This document shows, in pieces, positions 24,992-37,900 of a stretch of 64,000 bases of DNA. Within the stretch, counting starts at the first letter, position 1. Every line of letters begins with the position of its first letter. The position numbers and the translations under genes were made by a program. The stretch lies in assembly GCF_031877795.1 (NCBI RefSeq), contig NC_133931.1:73321429-73385428 (forward strand), given 5' to 3'. The DNA comes from Strix aluco (lineage: Eukaryota > Chordata > Aves > Strigiformes > Strigidae). A model generated the notes under the pieces. That model worked only from the letters and a program-made list of their open reading frames with translations, made no database searches and was not told the DNA's origin.

Positions 24992-26047
24992 CTAACACAT
25001 TGTCTTGTTAAACTTCAGGTAATCAGGAATGTAATTTTATCGTAACAAAAGCTCTCAGTTCGACATTCAGAAGACTACTCAGGTAAAATACATAATAAGC
25101 ACGTAGTTTGGTTTGTGTTGCTAGGGATTAACGGAGGTGTTTTAATATATTAATACAAACATTAACAGTGAAACAGACAAGCTAATGTTACTGCAGGCTG
25201 TAGTTTAATTTTCAAGAGGAGTAACGAAACACAATTTCTAAGAATGGTAATTTTTGTAACTAAGGACTTCACATTTATTTTTAAAACCACAGAAGTGGGG
25301 TAATATTCCTGATATCTTTCAAAACATTCTGCAAAAACACAGCTTGAGCCTGCAGACACTAGAATATAAAAGCAGTCCCGATGACCTCCAAGGTAAGCAT
25401 TCTCATATGGCAAAGAGCTGCAGGAATCTCTGCTTTTTTCAGAGAATGCTCAATAAAAGTGCAATATAGTGAAGCAAATGATCTAATAATTTTTCTTTTA
25501 TTATTAGATTAAAAATGTTCAGATATTTTATAATTGTGCCTTTTGTAGGGTGGGCATTCTGGACTGAGTAGAGTCAGACCATGTTAGAAGAGACGGACAG
25601 GGTACACCCACACATCTTCTTTCCCAGGGTGCTAACACCCTAAAGCAATTCCATTGTATAATCCCATCCACAGCTAAAACATTGTGCTGTCCAGTTTCAC
25701 ACTGTAACTTCTGTTTTACAAAAGTTGACATTTGTTTTGCTTTGTATCTCCACCCAGGCGTGATCTCCCTTTCAGCTCCTAGGCACCCTTCCTTTCCCCA
25801 CCCAGCCTCTTTTCTTCCTGAGATGTCAGAAGTATGTATGTTAAGCTTTGGAACCTGAGAATTTGGAGGTATTTTTTGATACTACAGGGCTGCATTTGTA
25901 TTGTATCATGTCATCTCCTGCTACACTATTACAGTTACAATATAAATCTTCTAACTAGTTGATACCTGATGCCTTTCCTACATAAATAAAAAACAATGTA
26001 CCGTTCAGCCACTAATATATGACACCTGCTGTAAGAGTGACCTTTAC

Positions 26048-26116
26048 CTTCCACAAGTCCTCTTTTCCAAACAAATGTTGAGGGATCATTTCCAAAAACC
26101 CAGCTATGAAATATTC
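26048..26116 (-). CDS. Weak candidate internal exon, possibly with 24,734-24,991
   Basis: Acceptor acttcaag|GAATAT with a T-rich stretch upstream and donor AAG|gtaaag bound 69 bases (23 codons). They read Glu-Tyr-Phe-Ile-Ala-Gly-Phe-Leu-Glu-Met-Ile-Pro-Gln-His, then Leu-Phe-Gly-Lys-Glu-Asp-Leu-Trp-Lys. Both ends are phase 0, compatible with the candidate exon at 24,991. Chance remains quite possible in AT-rich DNA. Confidence 0.18.
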
Positions 26117-26193
26117 CTTGAAGTAAACAATTTCACAGTAAAATAAAGAAAAATATATTCAGAAAATAGCACTCTCTCAAAATTAAAACTTAC

Positions 26194-26245
26194 ATATATC
26201 AAGAAATTGAGATTTTTCCGCATTCTTTTATCTGTTCTATAGTAT
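26194..26245 (-). CDS. Very weak candidate exon upstream of 26,116
   Basis: Acceptor tatatacag and a strong donor TAT|gtaagt bound 52 bases. The open frame ends in phase 0, so it would join the 26,116 exon across a 77-base intron. The frame extends back to an ATG at about 26,260. The peptide is basic and unremarkable. Confidence 0.12.
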
Positions 26246-26249
26246 CTGT

Positions 26250-28755
26250 ATATAAGCAACATTATCACTAAGAGTTATGAATAGGAAAAACAATTCTACT
26301 GAAGTGTCTTGTCTTTTTTAATACTCTTGAGAGATCAAGAAAATTCAGCATTCAACTTTATTATTATAATTGTTTTTAATTAAGGTAGCAAAAGACTGTT
26401 TAAGCTTAATTCCCTATGGTTTTGAGTATCCAAGACTCAGATCCTTCAAAGCACTCTAAACAAGCCATGCCACTGCACTTATGATCACCTCTGGGTACAA
26501 AACCTTAAGTTTTCCACGGATGGGATTCAACCATGAATTCACTATTTATCCTTCTTGTTTTATGATTTGTTTTTTAATTCATAATAGTTTAAGCTGTTTA
26601 TTTATCACAAATTTGGTGCTATTCTTTAGCAAGACTGAGCTTTAACTGCAACTGTAATGCACATACATGTATATAAGAATTTATGAGCTGAGTTTAGCAT
26701 ACTAGAACAGAAATATTTAAAACATTAAAATTGTACCTGAACATTCATTCTTACCAAGAATCTATGGTGAAAAGATGCCAGTAAGTGTTATTCAATTTAG
26801 CATACTAGACTTAAACTGAAGAAACACTCTTCTGGAATCATTATAGTTAGCTCTTTTTTCCCGTGGAGTGGAAAATTGCCACTCAAAACTTAAAAATCTT
26901 TGGACAGCTAGTGAGCTCTGATGAACTATTTCCAACATTCCTATCTGTCAGTCAGAGTTTTCGATGGAATTAGTAGTCTACATTGCATGCTATGGAATGC
27001 TATGTCAACAGCTTGTATTTTTATCTTTTGGGTTTTTTTCCCTACTTACTGAGATCTAATTCATGGCAACTTGAGAAAAGATAACTGGACCGAGGTGCTT
27101 ATGTCCAAGTGTATCTATTTTAAAAAGAAAGATTATTCACATCCAACAAGTATTCTAGCGATTAGCCCTGTAGAAGTCAATAACAAGTGACAGATCACTA
27201 TCTTCAAAATAGTCCAGGAGTGAAATTGTTGAATTGTTGTGGTTTTTGAAAAGGAAGATTAGATTTTTCTAAAAAAATTTGCTTTCATGAGAAAGGAGTA
27301 TTATACTTGTAAACTGTGAACTTAACTGATGCAAAAGAATGCCTCACAAGTGCAAAGCCATGAACAAAATGCAATCATTAAATACTCCAATGATACATCC
27401 AACTCAAACACTTGCAGCCCAGGTTTTTAAGGTCATCTAAATGCCAAAGGTAGGCATTTTTTAAATCACTCCTCAACAATTATGTGTCTAAATCCAATTG
27501 ACTGAAAAGCCTACACTTTCTGGCAATCTGCTAGATGCTTGTCTGCATCTTTAAGATTTTAAGTGAACTTAAAAGCTGGTGCATAGTACGGTAACAAGGA
27601 CTTTTCACAAATTCAGCTACCTGTAGACAAATACCACATTTGTGCCATGCAAAGGACTTATTTAAAAACAGACACTCAGCAATAATTTTCTACTGTTTGA
27701 CTTATACGCAGGCCTGAACTGTCTTCTCCTGTTCTGTGAGAAAAGACAATCAAGATCTAGAAATGTTTGCTGGACTGGGTGGAGGTGGGGGGCTGGAAGC
27801 CCATGCTGGCCTCCGGGGTTTCTCAGTGGAAGAGGATGTACAGCATGGCTGCATTATCGTGTTACTGCATGTATGGATGGTACACAGCATTGTCAAATTT
27901 TAATAATGGACATTTAACAATTGGGACAATTTAGAGAATGACCTTTCAATTTAATTAAAGCTGTAAAATGGCTTCACATTTCTGGGATTAACCTTTTTAG
28001 ATGGAGACGGATGTTCCAGAAAGGGATTAGAGTACAAGTGAATGGTCCCTCAATTTAGAAACTAAGCAGCTGTGAAAAGAAAGTTACAATTTTGAAACAT
28101 AATTAAACTGGTCGATTGTATAGTTTCTTACCCTGACTTTTAAATGATACTAAAATACTGAAATATTTTGAGTCATTTAAAGATCTGCTCAGTGTAATAT
28201 GATCTATGTTTTCCAACACAAAATTGGTTACTAACATTTACTTCAGAAAAACCCACCTGACTTGGTTTGGGAGTGGGTAATTTAAATGTAATGGACAGTA
28301 AGATCACTTTTAACTTTGCATTAAATTGCATCAACCTTCTTGCAAACATAAGCTTGTGGTTTCCATATTTCACTCCCTCACTAGCAACTGAAATGTCTTG
28401 AGTTAGAAGTATGTGTTGATTATATGTTGATCTACATTAAATATAGGGTACGTAAGAAAAATCTTAGGATGTTTTTTTACAGGGCACCCAACTAAAATCT
28501 TTACAAAAGATAAGATAATTACCCATTCTTCAATGTAATAGACACAGATGCCACTTTTATAAATGTACCCTTATGTTCACTCGCCAATAAAATAGTAAAC
28601 AAATCAACTTTTTAAACCATTTTTTATAAATTATTAGAGTATTTTTACTGACACTCTCCAACAATATACAAAAATAATACTACAAGAGTACCAATCAGTC
28701 TGACCTACCCCTCATTTCACAGAAAAGTAGAGGTTATGGAAGGATGTTCTTGTAA
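26250..28755 (-). other. Probable RPRD1A 3' UTR and downstream flank
   Basis: The sequence directly downstream of the RPRD1A stop on the minus strand is AT-rich and non-coding. Minus-strand AATAAA motifs occur at 26,597-26,602 and 26,357-26,362, with more near 25,497 and 25,274, so the 3' UTR could be 2-3.5 kb. Which signal is used cannot be decided from sequence. An AT-rich block at about 27,890-28,020 has TTTAATTAAAG-like cores. Confidence 0.4.
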
Positions 28756-28905
28756 TTAATCATCGCTATAGATGTCTCCTGCAAACGGTAAGTGTACGTG
28801 GCTGCCCGTGACGTTGGGAAGTCGCGAGAGATCAGGCAGGTTCTGGATGCGTGACCTGAGCTCTTTCCGTACTTGGGACACTCTGGCTAGCTTGCGTTTG
28901 TACTC
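28756..28905 (-). CDS. RPRD1A: RPRD1A terminal coding exon 7
   Basis: Acceptor cattgcag|GAGTAC. It encodes 49 codons from Glu-Tyr-Lys-Arg-Lys-Leu-Ala-Arg-Val through Ser-Leu/Asn-Leu-Pro-Asp-Leu-Ser-Arg to Asp-Ile-Tyr-Ser-Asp-Asp, then TAA at 28,758-28,756. It lies 26.6 kb from exon 6. It is an island of CpG-containing coding sequence in AT-rich surroundings. Confidence 0.95.
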   Translation of the reverse strand, partial: EYKRKLARVSQVRKELRSRIQNLPDLSRLPNVTGSHVHLPFAGDIYSDD

Positions 28906-31900
28906 CTGCAATGCAAAAGAATTCAACATGAGGCTTTTTTGCTAATACCATCCCTACTACCTACTGCACTTGACATTTTCCAAATAAAGTACACCTTCTG
29001 CAAGTTAGATGACTATACATTCTTTAACACATGAAAATCCAGAGAACTGGGTATTTTGGAGGCAGAGGCATCAGCTCTAGCATTTTCTCAGTGTCTGACT
29101 TCAGAAGCATAGCCATGGGATTATTTTGCTTTGAATTGTAAGTATGTAAATGCTAAACAAGGAAGACAATCCCAGTTAACACAACTACGTGCGTTTCTCC
29201 ATGTGACTAGTAGAACGGGATTATTCTTAGAAACTGTACTAAGGATAATTGATACACATACTCTACTATCACTCACAGAGTATGGGAGGATAAAATTCCT
29301 AATGTCAAAGAAATTACTTTCAGCTCATCCTGATGAAAGAATAAAACCCAACCAAATACCACCTAATCAGGCCTGTTGATCAGTCCCATCAAGCTGACGA
29401 ATCATAGGTATTTCGTATGAAATTTTATGATAAAAAACATATTACATCAGTATATTTATGGATATAACCCTGAGTTTTCAGAAACTTTTTGAATCAGGGA
29501 TTTAGGATTTCACATTGTGTTGGAATACAGGTCAAATCACTCATAATTCATATATTTACTGATTATGAGGCACTTTTCACATGGAACAACATTATACAAT
29601 ATAAAGTATTTAACACTGTAAACCAGTGCACTAGAATATAGTTACTGCTCACCTATTAAGAATACAAGACATAATGGAGAAGAATACCAGCTTGTATAAA
29701 ATGAAATCAGTAGGAAGATTAGGGTACAATTTACAGGAGTACTTACATTTCAAAAACTTGGAAACATACTTTGGAGAGCAGAAGAAACTAAGTATTAGCA
29801 GGCAAAGCGACACTTCATGAAAATATGGTGTAATTCACAACGCATCAAATGCAGACGCTTTCTAGTGCAGCTGCAGATTTTGCTGCAGCCTGGGAAAGGC
29901 TGGAAATAAATAGTTAACCTACAACTTGGATAATCAGCCCATGGATAACCAAGATCTCATGATTATAACCACCTCTAAATGATAGTGGGGGAAAAAAAAC
30001 CCTACATCATCTTGTAAAAGTGCCGAATATAAACACTTACAAGTTCCAGCAAGTCTAAAAACACATGCAAATGTCTACAAAAGATACCAATCATGCTATT
30101 TACAAGGTCTAAACATAATTTTAAACATTTTCTATACTGTTAGTAGCATGGAGTAGAAAGGAACACCAATGAAAAGGCCTATTGGTAGTAGAACCCAATA
30201 TAGTAGTACAAATGTTAAATACCTGGGACATGGTCAAGATAATTGGACAAGGTCCAACACACATAAAACTAAAGCAACTATTAGCAGCAATGTGGCCTTT
30301 TTACCAAGGGCAGTAAGATAACCACAAGAAATCTTAAATTCTTAATGAGAAGGCAATACATAGCTAAAAAAAAAAGTAATTAAATCTTTACATAGAAAAG
30401 GAGAAAAAATTGTCCCTGAATTAGGTTCAATTCCTTGATATCATTTATATTTAAGAATTAAATATTACATACAGATCAGAGTCTTATGAGATACAAAACA
30501 CAGTGAAAATACTACAGATGCCTCGACAGCAGAACTGTAAACACTTGCTGACAGTACACAGGGCAAAGCAGCATTCCTTTTATAATACAGATGACCAAAA
30601 AAGTCTTGCAGCTGCAAGTCCCTTGGTCCTAGGAAAACCGTCACTTGCTCACACTTGCCTAAAAAATTCTCTGGTGCAAGTGACTTCAGGACATGGCTGT
30701 GGAAATGAAGGGCTGTATCTTGATACTGTATCCTTACAGTAATGCCCAAAGGCCACAAATACTTTACTGTTTCATCTCTAATATTACAGCAGCATCTAGA
30801 AGCCTCTGAGCTGATTCTGTGCAAGAGACATAGTCTTCTGCCAGCATGTAAGCCAACAACAGAATACTTCTTGCTCCTTTTGCTGTTTTATTCCAGATTG
30901 CAGAGGAAAAGATAGGTTTCATTGTTTAGTAAAACAAACAATCTGGCAATATACAAAACACTAGTTAACCAGAATCGCTATTTTCAGAAGCAGGATGGCT
31001 GGAGTTTGAGCGTTAGGCAACAAGGGCTTTGAGCCAGCTGATACTGTAAAGGAGACCTGGCCTCCGTTGTGGAAGTCGTACTGCTGTACAGAAGAGGATG
31101 AGTAGAACTGTAAGTAGAGTCAAAACACTCAAAAGGCCCAAATTTGGGAAAAGAAATTAACTATAAAATCATTCCAGCAGTTAATCCTTGTAAATGGTGT
31201 TTGAATCAGCTAAATCCTGACTAAGTTCATTCTCTGTCAATGAAGAGTGTGAAACAGCCAATCAGTATCCCTTCATAAGCTGGAAGTGTGACGCTAGGCA
31301 AATACACACAGATCACACTTAGCAGCTATATTCTCTCAAGACTTTACTCCAAAATCTGAAATGTGCTTTAAATTAGATTGCTAGTTGCTCGACTCCATAA
31401 AAATTCCCTTTAGCTGATAATAAATCATTTCCATAGTAACATCACATCTCTGACATCCAGCATTTTCCACATAGATTTTGCCTGGGACTGGTTGCCTAGT
31501 GAATATCAGCTTGATCAGTATTACTGACAGTAGGTTCCTTTTTCTCACTAAGAAAAATGTTCTCATAAATTCCGTCTCCCATATAATACAATCTTCTTCC
31601 TCTTGCCAACACCTTTAGCATAATGCACACTCTCAGGGAGTCAAAACTTGTTCCTTGTGCCTTCTCAGAAATAAAGACCTCTGAGAAAGTTTGCTCAAGG
31701 TTTTTACTGTAAAACTAGAGTAAATAAAACATTACATAAGGTTTTATAGTTCATTATATTATTGATGCAGTATAAGCTACAGAATGAAATTTTAATACAA
31801 TTTTGGTAATCCAAAGCATATGTGAGATCTGCAACTACAGGTTAGATGTCCATGACAATCTTCCCCCACAAGTAGAAATATTATTCACCTTATCCAGAGC

Positions 31901-34900
31901 ACCTCATTTTCCATGACACTCCCCAAACCATTCCAGAAATCAGTGGAAATGTCCAGTTTTCATGACTGGCGAGCAAGTTCGAAAGAGGGCTGATTTTCAA
32001 GTACAGTGACTTAGCAGTTTTGAGGTACTTCCAAAGGGGCTGCTTTTCACAGTTTGATTCTATTTAAAATCACTAGTCACTTCTGAAAGGGTTTGCTTAC
32101 GTACTTTTAAGGTTGCTAATATAGTCCTGGCATTTCCCAAGTATTCCTGGGCTGTTGGAATACAAGTATGAAGTACTCATTATCAACAATACTTGTTAAA
32201 TGTACAGCCTTTATTATTTTATCTTAATAGCATGCACATGTACCTACAACCTTCTTCCTCGGCGTATACATTGAGAGTGTGACTTAATTAAGGCAGAGGA
32301 GCTGGAATGGGGACATCTAGGTGCTACTTCTGATACTGTTGGTCCATTAGAAATGCTGTACACTATACAACTGAGTAACAATTTACCCATATTGTTGACA
32401 CTTCTAACTGCAGAAATCCTCATGGAGAATTTCATTTTCATTATGTTGACTTTAAGATATACTTCAAATTATCCCTGTGTAAATGAGGCAAGATTCAAGC
32501 TATTTACTTCAAACAGTCAAGGACAGGTGGAAGCATGGTGTCTTCTTTTGCTACACTGAGCATAATCTGCATTGCTTGCCACCTGTGGAGAACCTTACTC
32601 TTGGGATATATGGGCAACCTGATGTATGGAATTGAAGTCTCTTCAATTTCTTCAGCAGTCTAAGATAACACTACTTCCAAGCAATAATTTTTTGTACTTC
32701 CAGTCACAGCCGTAAATTTATGAGATAATTAGAAGAACTTATTTTGCTCATTAGAATCCCACTGATTACTACAGTTGCCATTACTCAACAGTGCAGAATA
32801 TGGATATTTTGTGAAAGCAATGCTAACAACATATGGATTCCACACCCAAATTAATAGTACTTCTCTACCAAATAAGTACCAGGCAAAAAAGCCAAATAAT
32901 TTTTGATTAGACACCACAATCATCATGAATAATAAAAATGTGGGCAGGTCAAACAGGCTGTGCACTGCAGAGAATATTTTCCCTTCCAATTGAAATAGAC
33001 TGAAATAGATCTTAATATAGAGTTTCTGCAATTACTATAGAGAGGTGCTACAGCTAAAACAACTTGGAACTTCATGGATATGCTTTCTGTTTACAACATT
33101 AATATGACTTTGAACCCTCATCTGATCAGTAAAGCTATGACATGCATCGAAATATTGCAAGGCAGAAAATGTACAGCAAAGCGAAGGAAGCAAAGTCTGG
33201 TTCCAAAGCAAGAATAAAAGGTTTGCAGAAAACACAAATATTTAATCTGCACCCTTGTTAGCTACAGAAAAAAAGGTAAGGTGGAAATCAATACTCTCGA
33301 TACAGAAAAACAAAACCCAAAAGGCTTAAAAGCCTTTTAAGGTGTTGAGGGCATGTGTGTACATTGGCATCCATGGTCTGTAGGTACATTGTATTTAAAA
33401 CTGAGATCTCTGACTTTCTAGGTCCATTCCAAACTTCCAGTTTCAGGTGCAGATGTCGGAGCTGTGTCACAGAGCAAAGCCTTCTCACGTGCTGTGTCCA
33501 ACAGCACAGAAACCACTAGAAATCTTCAAAGGCTCAGACGAAGGCAAATGGCATGTGATACCCTAATATCTAGATTCTGAAGTTCAGAAACACAGTATTT
33601 GTTTATAGACTCCACCTTGTTAAAATCTAATGCCTCACCCAGTCTGGGAATTTTTCTGCAAGGAAGACCAACAACTAGACTTGAGGACTCAGATAAGCCT
33701 ATCTCTCCAGAAAACAGATGAGCAGGGTTAAATTTTGTGCTGCCTTTAAAATTTTGGCATGGCACACGTTCTTCACCAGTGTGATTAAAGGCTCAACCTA
33801 TTTACCAGTGTTAAAGATGAACAAAACCCTGGAATAACTTTAAGACACTGAACAGAGTCTGAACACATCTATATGCTTCACACACACACAGAGGCAAGGT
33901 TGGAAAACCAAGGACAAGCTTAGAAAGGGACTGACTTGGCTAATCTTCCATTACACATTTTGCCTGTTCACTACAAAACAGATTTTTGGAAGAAAGCTTC
34001 ACCTTTACCGTACGTTAGCATCTATGAGTTTTCCATTAGGTTCTACCACATTTAGAGCAAAATAAATAGCACTGAAGCAATGACCACCTACCTAGTGACT
34101 GCTCTGTTTATTCCTTGTTGTTCTATACATTGCCCGATGCATTACTTATTGTACTCATTACTCTGTATGCAAATTTACTAATATTATCATAGGTTTTCTA
34201 ATGGCATACCTCACCATTACAAAACACAATTTATTCTTCAGAAAACTTCTTTGATCTGATAGATCAAAATGAAATGCATCCCCCAATTCTGAGTATCCCA
34301 TTTTTCTTGATACTTAAAAGTACCAAGAACTTAATGCTTCAAAGCACATTTTCTAAATTAACTTTAAATATTAGAGACTCCTCAGCTTGTCTGCAAATGA
34401 AGCAAGAGGAAGCAATGAACTCAGAAGTTTGAAACCCACAAACTAAATTAGTGACCATCTGGGGAAAGCTTGATTAATGACTTTGTCTACCATCAACCGT
34501 TATGCTGTGGTACAGACAGGAATACACTGCAGATCTTCAAATCATAAATTCCTGAGTACAGCAGTAGTAAATAGGAACAAAGCATTTTACTAGGACATTT
34601 CCCATCTGGAAGGTGATTATCAGAAATGTGAAATCCTTCACAGTGGTCACCAAATAGCCCTCCCATTCCTTGAAAATGTAATTTCTTTGTCCAGCTCCTT
34701 CCTGCCTAAACTTGGGTCTCAAATTTCATTCTCCCTTCTTGACTCCTCATCTCCATTCCTTGAACACTGTTACTAGAGCCAACCTCTTTGTCCAGCAAGG
34801 CTGTTCAATGCCTCTCAGACTTGTCATGCCTGTATTCACATGCAATACAAACACAACTGGTTTTTGCCTCTCTTTCTGGCTCCATATCTGAATTCCTCCC

Positions 34901-37900
34901 TCTCCAGTCCTGGTCTGCATTCATCACTTAGTCTATAGTTTTGGCTGCATCTGGTTCCAGTTCCACCTATTTCTCCCCAGTCTTACACTCAGACTGTCCC
35001 TCTTCTCTGCCTATATAATATCTCTGTCAGATCTCTCTATCACCTCACACAAGCTTTTGCTTCCATTCTCTTAGGCCAAAAGAATTCCAGTTCCTCCCAT
35101 TTCAGTCCTACATGACATCATGATTTTCTAGGCGGTCACTCCTTTCTTCTCAGCCTCCTTTTTCATTCTTTACTGTAATGTCTAGTCCTGGATACCTTCT
35201 TAATCTCTGCAGACTCTGGTGCCAAGTTCCATGGAACTTGTCAAGTTTTGCATTCAAACCCATCAGCTTCTACCTCCCCATTATTTAGACTCATGGAAGC
35301 CATGAACAATCTGCCCATGGAAGTTTTCTGCTCTCATATCAGGTGCTTGGCCCACGATCAGCCTAGAGAACAACTGTATACAGTTACAATTGCAGAAGTC
35401 TTCTTTACACCAAGCTGGAAAACTCCCTGGCAGAGAAGCTCTTCATGGAAGTTAGTAACATTTTAAGAAATCTCTGATGAGCCTATTAGAAGTAAGATTT
35501 TTCCAAGGCTTGCAATTTCATTAAATTCAGGTTGATTTTCATTAGTAAATCAAAATGCATGTCCCAGACAGAAAGATGGATTTCCCCATTCCATAATACT
35601 TTGAGAATGAACATGAATTACATAATCTCCATGAAAAGGTAATTTTTAAAGATTGTTTTATTACAAAATTGTCAACTGTGTTGGCAAAAAGTCGGTCAAT
35701 GTTTGGGAAAGTTAAAAATAAAAAAAACAGGGACTTAATTACCAGGAGTATTACTAGGCTTGCTTAGTTTATATTTACCTCCATTCAATCTTAAAAGGTC
35801 CGCAGTGATGAATATTAATAAAATAAAATAAATTCCTATTTAAAGACATTGATTTAATTAAGAGAATTTTTAATGCACAATGACTTAATTTAAAGCATTT
35901 CATGATGTCAGATATTAGCAGCAGCTTGAAAAAAAAGATGCCTGCTTGAGGTTAAATTTGGTCTTCTTGTGTTTTATTATGTGATACAGCATTTTTACCT
36001 GGTTGAAAATTTATCCATTATAATAAACTCAAAGCTACACATTTCCAAGAGATGCTTAAGTTACACTGAATTTTTAAGTTTCAAATCTTAGCTGACAGAA
36101 TGAAGTTTTGAAGAACTCCTGATGACAAGCAATCAGGCACTTCAGAACAATTCTGAGCAATTTTGCTCAAACAAATATTCAAGTTGATACTCTATACAGA
36201 CACATAAGAGATAAAGCAGAATAGTTTTGAAAATAAGAAAATAAAAACAAATTAAATGGCTGCAGGCTTAGAGATAGCTTATTAAAGTTTCAAATATTCA
36301 CAAATGATTTGAAGGAAATCCAAATTAAAGGATATCAGGGTTCAGTTTTAAAGGAATCTATGAATAAAAAATTTTGACGGTCTATTAGAAAAAACATGCC
36401 TTTAGCAATACATTTAAGAACAGTTGTGTAAAGTCTTCAGGCTCAAATATTTACTGTACCTAACAGCTGAACTGTAAAAATTGTGTATGTCAGATGCACA
36501 TTCCTTACGTCATGCAACCCTTGCCTGCAGGTCATTACAACAGCCTCAGTTCCAACTTCAGATTCCACATGTACAACTCATCTTTCTGAAGCTAATGCTG
36601 TGGGTGTCAAACCACAAAAACAGGGAGTTTGATGTTCATTATTTAACAGAGACAAGTGGACATCTGAAAGTATGAAAACTCTGTAAAGCCAAGACTACAT
36701 ATAACTATTTTGAAGATGAAAACTGAATCTGAGAATGAAAGTAACACTGCAGGTCACTAGGGAGGGGATTTATCTATAGCTAGCCAAGAGACAACTGTTT
36801 CAGATCCTTTTCTTTTGTCAAAGACACATCTCATAAAGTAGAAGCATGAGACCTAGTTTTACTGTAGCAAGGCTAAGTACTAGTAGCAGTCTAATCCAAG
36901 CAGCAGAGAGCTTAAAGCAGGCTAATGTATATAGTTTTTGCAACTGCACTATAGAGCCACTCAGTGTTAACCTGTGAGCAAGAAAGAAAATTAATGAGAA
37001 GTGTTTGTATCAATAGTGTTTTATTGACTTGACATTGGGTATTAGCTATATTCCAAATGAAATAAATGTAATACAGATAGAGGACATCAACTTTCTGCTA
37101 CAGGTGAGCCCAGGCTGTTGATGCTGCTCATTTAAGTATTCTATCAGTGCAGGTCTATCTGTGCAAAACTGGTCTTGGACATTTTGAACAAGCTCTTCAA
37201 ACTAATTTTTTTTTTTTTTTAAATTATGTATTTCTGTCTTTTATTTTCCCAGTTCATAAATGACTCTTATCTAACTTTACAATTCTAGAACAGTCTTACC
37301 CGAAGAGCATGTGGCTATTTCTTAAAGAGATTTTTAAAGAACGGTTCTCAAAATAAGCCAAGAAATGTCAGGGCGTCATCCAAAGTTTCATATTACACTT
37401 GTCAACTCATTCTCACAATTTCATTAAGTAGGCTTAGAATCCATGTCTCTAAAATGGATGTTTCGAGAATTTAGTTACAGCTCAGATACACGCATTCACA
37501 AGCCTGATTTGCTTTAATGGTAAGTTGAAAGTGCTCAGCGTCACTTGAGAATTGAAACTATAGTTTATGTGACTAATGAGAATAATTATCTGTGTAAGGC
37601 AAACTGTTGATATGCTGCATGGTAATTCTGGTTTTCTCTCCTTTTGTAAATGTGAAATAGATACTTCAAATGCAGTATTCAGTGATGGGGATGGGAGCAT
37701 GGGAAAGGTAAAGCTGGAAAAGAAAAACTACATAGCAGCAGTAGATATTCTGACCTACTTCTTGAAACTGCCCCTCGTATGTCCTGTGGGAATATCTCCA
37801 AGGAAAACTCTACCATGCATGAAGCAAGTAAACAATTGCACCCCTTCTAGAGCCAACAAGAAAGAAGCAGAATTTTAATTTCCAAACAATGCACATAAAG

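Noticed and set aside
25162-25413. 83-codon minus-strand open frame between the candidate exons at 24,991 and 26,048
   Set aside because: A second frame there also looks coding-like after tgtctgcag, but no usable donor in matching phase follows, so it was not added to the candidate gene.
26821-26970. About 57 open codons on the minus strand after a ctgacag acceptor-like site
   Set aside because: It ends in a stop with no donor, shows no motif and could not be joined in phase to the downstream candidate exons with confidence.
30465-30824. 119-codon minus-strand open frame in RPRD1A intron 6
   Set aside because: Composition is rich in Cys, Leu and Ser as in chance frames, with no motif or suitable splice sites.
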